The notes under the pieces: model-generated | The model's database searches: none | What the model was told of the DNA's origin: nothing | Seen by the model: the letters and a program-made list of their open reading frames with translations, nothing else | Source of the DNA: Fen-1273 sp035516035 | GTDB taxonomy: Bacteria; Bacteroidota; Ignavibacteria; UBA10030; UBA6906 | Length of the DNA: 64,000 nt | Direction: 5' to 3' | Assembly: GCA_035516035.1 (NCBI GenBank) | Contig: DATJAS010000022.1 | Coordinates: forward strand, 7,485-71,484 | Made by a program: the position numbers and the translations under genes | In this document: in pieces, positions 58,420-64,000 of the stretch | Numbering within the stretch: the first letter of the stretch is position 1 | How the letters are laid out: each line of letters begins with the position of its first letter

Positions 58420-61041
58420 GTGGTTGCCCACCTCCTCCTGGCGGCGGGACTCTTCGGCGCCGGCGCGCCGGAGCCTCCCCGGCCCGGCGTGGAGGCGGTG
58501 AGGCTCAGCGGCCCCGTCGTTGTCGACGGGATTCCCGACGAACCGGCATGGAGCATGGTGCCGGCCTACACGGCATTCGTCCAGCGGGACCCGATCGAGG
58601 GTGGAGCACCGGGTATGCGCACCGAGGTGCGCGTCGCGTACGACGATGCGGCCCTCTACATCGCCGCACGGATGTACGACCCGGCCCCCGATTCCATCGT
58701 CGCCCGGCTGGGGAGGAGGGACGTCCTCCAGAATGCCGACCTTTTCCAGCTCTACCTCGATCCTTACCGCGACGGCCGGTCGGGCTTTTACTTCGGGCTG
58801 GATCCGGCCGGAACGTACTACGACGGCATCCTGTACAACGACGACTGGTCGGACGATTCGTGGGACGGCGTCTGGGAGGGGAAGGTGCACAGGGACGCCG
58901 GGGGGTGGACCGTCGAGATGCGCATCCCGTTTTCACAGCTTCGCTTCCGCGAGGAGGAGGGCCAGGACTGGGGGATCGATTTCCGCAGGGATATCGCCCG
59001 TCGCAGCGAATCCGACTGGGCGGTTTTCACGCCGAAAAATGCAAGCGGGTTTGTTTCCCGCTTCATCCCCCTCGGCGGCATCCGCGACATCCATCCCCCC
59101 CGGGATGTCGAGGTTCTTCCGTACGTCACCACGCGGGCCGAATATCTCCAGCACGCCGGGGGGGATCCTTTCCACACCGGTTCGCGCTACGTGCCGCGGA
59201 TGGGAGGTGACCTGAAGATCGGCCTCGGCACAAACCTCACGCTGGATGCCACCGTCAACCCGGATTTCGGGCAGGTGGAAGTCGATCCCGCGGTGGTGAA
59301 CCTGAGCGACGTCGAAACCTATTTCAACGAGAAACGCCCGTTCTTCATCGAGGGGGCGTCGACGTTCCGTTTCGGCAGGGGGGGCGTGGTCAACTACTGG
59401 GGATTTAACTGGAGCGACCCCGAGTTCTTCTATACGCGCCGCATCGGCCGGGCGCCGCAGGGGAGCATTCCCACCGTCGATTTTTCCGACGTCCCCTCAG
59501 GCACGGATATCCTCGGCGCCGCCAAGCTCTCGGGCAAGCTGGGGGACAGCTGGAACGTGGGGGCGCTCCAGGCCCTGACCGGGCGCACGTACGCTGATTT
59601 GCAGAGCGCCGGCGTCCGCTCATCCCTCGAGGTGGAGCCCTCCACGTACTACGGCATCGCGAGGGTGCAGAAGGATTTCGACGGGGGAAGGGAAGGGCTC
59701 GGCGTGATTTCCACGACCACGTCGCGGTTCTTCCGGGATCCCGCGCTCCGCGACCAGCTCAACGCATTCTCCACGGTGGACGGCATCGACGGCTGGACGT
59801 TTCTCGACGGCGACAAATCCTGGGTCATGAGCGGGTGGGGCGCGGCATCGCTGGTGCGGGGGGACAGGGTGGCGATGGCGGCGCTGCAATCGAATTCAGA
59901 GCACTATCTGCAGCGGCCCGACGCGGTCGACTTCCGGATCGACAGCTCGGCGACCTCGATGGCCGGTTACGCGGGAAGGGTCGTGCTGGCGAAGCAGCGG
60001 GGGGATTTCTTTTTCAACTCGGCGTTCGGCGTGATCAATCCGCGGTTTGACAACAGCGACCTCGGATATCTCTGGCGGGCGGACGCGATCAACATGCACG
60101 CGGGGGGAGGCTACCAGTGGGTGACGCCGACCGACTGGTATCACCGGCTGGAAGCGGGGATGGCCTTCTTCCAGTCGTATGACTATGACGGCGACCTCAC
60201 CTGGCGCGGGGGATACTGGTACGGGACCATCCAGCTTCCCGACTACAGCCAGATCCGCCTTGACTACGCGTACAACCCGGCGACGGTCAACCCCCGGCGG
60301 ACGCGCGGCGGCCCCGTCACGATGAACTGGCGGGGGTACCAGGTCGACTGGGAGTACACGACGGACGTGCGGAAAGACGTCGACCTCGACGTCTCCTCGT
60401 TCATGTACAACGACCGGGAGACGAGCTGGAACCTCTATGCGATGCTCGACATCAAGCCGTCCAGGAACATCGCGATCAGCTTCGGTCCCGGGATCGAGCG
60501 GAACGTGGACTACGTCCAGTGGGTCGGTTCGTTCCCCGACCCGTCTGCGACCGCGACGTACGGCGCGCGGTACGTCTTCGCGCTCCTCAACCAGACGACT
60601 GTCTCCGGGACAATCCGCCTGAATTGGACGTTCACCCCCGAGCTCAGCCTGCAGCTCTACGTCCAGCCGCTGATTTCGGAGGCGGACTACAGGGATTTCC
60701 GCGAGCTTGCTCTCCCCCGCTCGTACAGCTACATCGATTACGGGACGTCGGGCTCGACGATAGCGCTCGCCGGTGGAACCTACACCGTGGTCCCTCCGGG
60801 GCCAGGCGCCGTCCCCTTTTCGTTTGCGGACCCCAGCTTCAACCTGAAGTCCTTCAGGGGGAATGCCGTGCTCCGGTGGGAGTACCTCCCCGGGTCGACG
60901 ATCTATGTCGTCTGGACGCAGACGCGCGCGCGGTCCGACGTCACGGGCGACTTTGCGTTCAACCGATCGCTGGGGGAGATGATGGGCGTCCGTCCCGACA
61001 ATATCTTCATGGTCAAGATGACGTACTGGTGGAACAGATAG
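58420..61041 (+). CDS. DUF5916 outer-membrane protein with CBM9/DOMON-like domain
   Basis: It has 873 residues starting at GTG with a short signal (VAHLLLAAGLFGAGAPEPP). Residues ~30-210 are a carbohydrate-binding-9-like sandwich (VVVDGIPDEPAWSMVPAYT; FQLYLDPYRDGRSGFYFGLD; WTVEMRIPFSQLRF). The DUF5916 core follows (DATVNPDFGQVEVDPAVVNL; YFNEKRPFFIEGASTFRFG), then a long barrel ending in MVKMTYWWNR. It binds some envelope or sugar ligand and may be a channel. It is last in the ECF-led operon. Confidence 0.9.
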   Translation: MVAHLLLAAGLFGAGAPEPPRPGVEAVRLSGPVVVDGIPDEPAWSMVPAYTAFVQRDPIEGGAPGMRTEVRVAYDDAALYIAARMYDPAPDSIVARLGRRDVLQNADLFQLYLDPYRDGRSGFYFGLDPAGTYYDGILYNDDWSDDSWDGVWEGKVHRDAGGWTVEMRIPFSQLRFREEEGQDWGIDFRRDIARRSESDWAVFTPKNASGFVSRFIPLGGIRDIHPPRDVEVLPYVTTRAEYLQHAGGDPFHTGSRYVPRMGGDLKIGLGTNLTLDATVNPDFGQVEVDPAVVNLSDVETYFNEKRPFFIEGASTFRFGRGGVVNYWGFNWSDPEFFYTRRIGRAPQGSIPTVDFSDVPSGTDILGAAKLSGKLGDSWNVGALQALTGRTYADLQSAGVRSSLEVEPSTYYGIARVQKDFDGGREGLGVISTTTSRFFRDPALRDQLNAFSTVDGIDGWTFLDGDKSWVMSGWGAASLVRGDRVAMAALQSNSEHYLQRPDAVDFRIDSSATSMAGYAGRVVLAKQRGDFFFNSAFGVINPRFDNSDLGYLWRADAINMHAGGGYQWVTPTDWYHRLEAGMAFFQSYDYDGDLTWRGGYWYGTIQLPDYSQIRLDYAYNPATVNPRRTRGGPVTMNWRGYQVDWEYTTDVRKDVDLDVSSFMYNDRETSWNLYAMLDIKPSRNIAISFGPGIERNVDYVQWVGSFPDPSATATYGARYVFALLNQTTVSGTIRLNWTFTPELSLQLYVQPLISEADYRDFRELALPRSYSYIDYGTSGSTIALAGGTYTVVPPGPGAVPFSFADPSFNLKSFRGNAVLRWEYLPGSTIYVVWTQTRARSDVTGDFAFNRSLGEMMGVRPDNIFMVKMTYWWNR

Positions 61042-61050
61042 TTCGCCTGC

Positions 61051-62460
61051 TCATCCCCTGAACGCGCCCGGGTCGATCTGGTACTCGCTCATTTTCCGGT
61101 AGACCGTCTTCCTGTCCAGGTCCATCAGCTTTGCGATCTGGTTGACGTTCCCCCTGCAGAGCCTGAGCATCTGGAGGAGGTACGACTCTTCGGCGTGCCG
61201 CGTGATGGCGCCGAGGTATTCGCGGAACGACGTGTTCTGGCCGAGTGCGCCGTCCTCCGGCGGGGGCGTGCGGCTGGCGCCCTGCGCCCCTTCGGGCAAC
61301 TCGACAGAGAGGAGCGTGTCACCCGCAGCCTTGATGATCGCCCGCTTGACCAGGTTTTCAAGCTCACGCACGTTGCCCCTCCAGGTGTAGCTCATCATCG
61401 CGGGGAGGACTGCGGGAGCAACCCTGGTGACGCGGTTGCCGGCGAGGCCCGCGTGCTTTTTCAGGAAATGGTCCACCAGGTCGGGAAGGTCGTCCATCCG
61501 CTCCCGCAGCGGGGGGATCCGGATCGGGAAGACGTTGAGCCTGTAGAAGAGATCCTCGCGGAATTCTCCCGCGGCGATCATCGCCGCGAGGTCCCTGTTC
61601 GTCGCGGCCACCACGCGGCTGTCCACCCTGATCGTCTCCTTCCCTCCCACCCGCTGGATTTCCCCTTCCTGCAGGACGCGCAGGAGCTTCGTCTGGATGT
61701 GCGGGGGGACGTCGCCGATCTCGTCGAGGAATATCGTCCCTCCGTGCGCTTCCTCGAATTTCCCCGTGTGCTGCCGGTGCGCCCCCGTGAACGACCCCTT
61801 CTCGTGGCCGAACAGCTCGCTCTCCAGGAGCGTTTCCGCCAGCGCGGTGCAATTGATGACGACAAACGGCCTCTCCGCCCGCGAGCTGTTGAAGTGGATC
61901 GCCTTGGCGACCAGCTCCTTCCCCGTTCCCGTCTCGCCGAGGATCAGCGCCGGCACGTCCGTCCGGGCGACCTGCTCCACCAGCGTGTAGACCTCCTTCA
62001 TCCTCCCGTTGCGCCCGACGATGTTGCCCAGCCCGTAGACGCCGTGCACCTCCCTGCGCAGCTGCACCAGCTCCTGCTCCCTCTGCCGGTCCTCCAGCGC
62101 GCGGCGGATCTTGATCAGCAGCTCGTCGTTCTCGCACGGCTTCGTGACGTAGTCCCGCGCGCCGAGCCTCATGGCCTCCACCGCGGTGGCGATGGAGGCA
62201 AAGCCTGTCACCATGATCACGGGGATTCCCGGGTAGGCGCTCCGGACGTGCTGCAGCAGCTCGATGCCGTTGACGCCCGGCATCACCAGGTCCGAGAGGA
62301 TGAGGTCCGCGTGCTGCTCGGCGAGCTTCGCCATCGCCTCCTCGCCGTTCGTCGCGATCGCGGTGGCGTACCCGTGGTCCTCGAGCAGCGCGTGCGTTCC
62401 GACCCGGAACGCCAGGTCGTCGTCGACGATCATGATCCGTGCGGGCGCCTGTTGTGCCAT
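61051..62460 (-). CDS. Sigma-54-dependent response regulator (NtrC family)
   Basis: It has 469 residues. The receiver has IMIVDDDLAFRVGTHALLED, the phospho-Asp in LILSDLVMPGVNGIELLQ, and YVTKPCENDELL. The AAA+ domain has Walker A GETGTGKE, the sigma-54 contact loop GSFTGA (normally GAFTGA), GGTIFLDEIGDVPPHIQTKL (Walker B) and ATNRDLAAMIAAGEFREDLF. A Fis-type helix-turn-helix closes it (GNVNQIAKLMDLDRKTVYRK). It lies three bases after the histidine kinase stop on the same strand. Confidence 0.97.
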   Translation of the reverse strand: MAQQAPARIMIVDDDLAFRVGTHALLEDHGYATAIATNGEEAMAKLAEQHADLILSDLVMPGVNGIELLQHVRSAYPGIPVIMVTGFASIATAVEAMRLGARDYVTKPCENDELLIKIRRALEDRQREQELVQLRREVHGVYGLGNIVGRNGRMKEVYTLVEQVARTDVPALILGETGTGKELVAKAIHFNSSRAERPFVVINCTALAETLLESELFGHEKGSFTGAHRQHTGKFEEAHGGTIFLDEIGDVPPHIQTKLLRVLQEGEIQRVGGKETIRVDSRVVAATNRDLAAMIAAGEFREDLFYRLNVFPIRIPPLRERMDDLPDLVDHFLKKHAGLAGNRVTRVAPAVLPAMMSYTWRGNVRELENLVKRAIIKAAGDTLLSVELPEGAQGASRTPPPEDGALGQNTSFREYLGAITRHAEESYLLQMLRLCRGNVNQIAKLMDLDRKTVYRKMSEYQIDPGAFRG

Positions 62461-62463
62461 TGG

Positions 62464-64000
62464 TCAGTCTCCTGCGGGGAGGATGACGGTGAAGGCCGAG
62501 CCCTCGCCGACGGTGCTGCGGACCTCGATCGTCCCCCGGTGCTGGCTGACGATCCCGTAGCACACGGAGAGGCCGAGCCCGACACCGCTCACCTTCCCCT
62601 TGGTCGTGAAGAACGCGTCGAAGATCCTGTTGATGTGGTCTCTGGGGATCCCGACGCCGGTGTCCTGCACCGTGATCCGCACCGCGCCCGCGTCGTGCGC
62701 GGCCGCGAGCCTCAGCACGCCGCCGCCCGGCATCGCGTCGAGCGCGTTCGAGATGAGGTTGAGCATGACCTGCTTCAGCCTGTCCACCGAGCCGTGCACG
62801 GCGGGGAGCGCGGGATCGATGGCGGTGCGGAGCTCGATGCGGCCGTCCTGCGTCTCCGCCCGGGCGAGCGTGACCACTTCCGCGAGCATGGCGTTCATGT
62901 TCGTCGGGCGCATCTCCTCCTCGACGAGCGAGCTCCGGTAGAGCGTCAGCATCTGCGCGGAGAGACGCGAGAGCCGGTTCACTTCCTCGTACGCCACGTC
63001 GATCAGGTCGCGCCCCTTGGTCCCCTCCGGCAGGCGGCCGAGCGCCGTTTTGAGGCAGCTCTGGATATTGTGGATTGGGTTGTTCACCTCGTGGGCGAGC
63101 TGGGCCGTCATCTTCCCCGTGGCGGCCAGGCGCTCGCTCCTGACGAGGTCCTCCTGCGCGGAGCGGAGCTGCCGGAGTGTCTCGTCGAGGTCCCTGTTCC
63201 GCTCCATGAGGTCACCGTTGACGCGCCCCAGCTCGCTGATTTTCTCCTTGAGCGAGGAGCTCATGGACATGAACCGCGTTGCGAGCAGTCCCAGCTCGTC
63301 CCCTCCCTGCACCATGATGGCGTAATCGTAGTTGCCCCTCGCGATCTCCGTCGTGCCGCGCACCAGCTCCGAGATCGGCCGCGCCATGCCGCGGGAGATC
63401 ACCAGCCCGATGATCGACGTGAGTCCGAGGAAGATGAGCGAGACGACGGCGAACGTGCCGAGGATCGAGGCCATGGCCTGCCGGACCTCGCGGGAGAGCG
63501 GCTTGACGATCAGGTAGGCGGCGGCACTCCCGTCACCCCCCCTCCCGGGGCGGAGCATGGTTCCCAGGTACGTCTCCGACCCCGTGGAGATCTTCACCGG
63601 CGCGGCGTCCGGGTCGGCCGGCAGGGCGCGGTCCGGGACGGGTCCCATGGCCGCCAGGAGCGCCGATGCCTCCCCGGTCCCGAGCGTGCTCAGCACCGGC
63701 GTCGCGCCGCTGGCGAGCACCACGTCGCTGTTGGTGAGGTGCTTGAGCGCGGCGATGTCCCCCTGCGCGATCTCGAACCCGATCGTCAGCGTGCCCACCA
63801 GCTCGTTCTCGATCACCACCGGGACGGACACGATCCGGTACATGCGCCCGTCGAGGAATGCGATGTCCGTCGAGGAGGCAAGGTGGAGCGCGCCCCGGAC
63901 CGTCTGCCACGACGGGATGTCCCAGTGCTGAGCCACCCCGCGCAGCAGCTGCACCAGCGGCCGCCCGCGGCGGTCCGTCAGCACCACCGCCTGCGTCAGC
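62464..64000 (-). CDS. Sensor histidine kinase of the NtrC pair, N-terminus cut by window edge
   Basis: About 512 residues are visible, open to base 64000. The N-terminal part is an extracytoplasmic sensor (MYRIVSVPVVIENELVGTL, TIGFEIAQGDIAALKHLTN), then a membrane segment (ILGTFAVVSLIFLGLTSIIG) and a HAMP linker (RGMARPISELVRGTTEIARG). The kinase core has the phospho-His in TAQLAHEVNNPIHNIQ, NLISNALDAMPGGG, DTGVGIPRDHINRIF and GVGLGLSVCYG. It phosphorylates the sigma-54 regulator encoded next. The signal is unknown. Confidence 0.95.
   Translation of the reverse strand, partial: LTQAVVLTDRRGRPLVQLLRGVAQHWDIPSWQTVRGALHLASSTDIAFLDGRMYRIVSVPVVIENELVGTLTIGFEIAQGDIAALKHLTNSDVVLASGATPVLSTLGTGEASALLAAMGPVPDRALPADPDAAPVKISTGSETYLGTMLRPGRGGDGSAAAYLIVKPLSREVRQAMASILGTFAVVSLIFLGLTSIIGLVISRGMARPISELVRGTTEIARGNYDYAIMVQGGDELGLLATRFMSMSSSLKEKISELGRVNGDLMERNRDLDETLRQLRSAQEDLVRSERLAATGKMTAQLAHEVNNPIHNIQSCLKTALGRLPEGTKGRDLIDVAYEEVNRLSRLSAQMLTLYRSSLVEEEMRPTNMNAMLAEVVTLARAETQDGRIELRTAIDPALPAVHGSVDRLKQVMLNLISNALDAMPGGGVLRLAAAHDAGAVRITVQDTGVGIPRDHINRIFDAFFTTKGKVSGVGLGLSVCYGIVSQHRGTIEVRSTVGEGSAFTVILPAGD

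Overview
The window is GC-rich, densely coded DNA from a Gram-negative bacterium of the Bacteroidota/Chlorobi/Ignavibacteria type. The affiliation is inferred from several signs. Two secreted proteins end in type IX secretion (T9SS) sorting domains with the YPNPFNPS signature. There is a complete alternative complex III (Act) operon. Four promoters have the Bacteroidota form TTG-N20-TAnnTTTG. Lipoproteins and outer-membrane barrels are also present. Genus cannot be told from the sequence. I see no tRNA, rRNA, CRISPR array, insertion sequence or prophage, so this reads as ordinary chromosome with accessory patches.

Layout. (1) 1-8002, minus strand: a sugar-scavenging operon (DUF2961/GH172-like protein, galactokinase, sugar ABC transporter binding protein/ATPase/permease, and a secreted GH38 alpha-mannosidase cut by the window edge). 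(2) 8327-13722, plus: a five-gene surface-structure locus of three small secreted beta-rich subunit-like proteins, a periplasmic chaperone-like protein and a 987-residue usher-like outer-membrane protein. I consider this the best candidate for an undescribed system; a second subunit pair lies at 53318-54108. (3) 13804-17317: NAD(P)-binding protein, GIY-YIG protein, and a PAS histidine kinase with its NarL-type regulator. (4) 17475-32894: coiled-coil lipoprotein, LysM protein, then one long respiratory run: actABCDEF, a small membrane protein, a SCO copper chaperone, caa3 oxidase coxBACD, a ClC-CBS chloride transporter and a HEAT protein. Most of these genes overlap by ATGA/GTGA. (5) 33015-45576: T9SS cargo, ECF sigma/anti-sigma pair, YVTN propeller-cupredoxin fusion, CDF metal exporter, coiled-coil protein, Tyr/Trp-rich envelope protein, NhaA, T9SS-exported GH3 hexosaminidase and a DUF2339 membrane protein. 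(6) 45909-52271: NagB, a GlmU-like sugar nucleotidyltransferase, a zinc-finger-RsbU phosphatase fusion, an Rrf2 regulator with hemerythrin and NapH-like genes, and a methyltransferase. (7) 52413-61041: outer-membrane protein, the second subunit pair, DCC-family protein, Ada, then an ECF sigma operon with a HEAT-containing anti-sigma factor, DUF4097 and DUF5916 proteins. (8) 61051-64000, minus: a sigma-54 response regulator and its histidine kinase, cut by the window edge.

The genes fit an aerobic or microaerobic heterotroph that degrades polysaccharide and amino-sugar polymers with exported hydrolases, imports the sugars, and respires through quinol:cytochrome c oxidoreductase (ACIII) to an A2-type caa3 oxidase. 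Five copies of a dispersed palindromic repeat (cattgcgag...gaagcaatc) sit in intergenic gaps. All calls are from reading the sequence; no database search was run.
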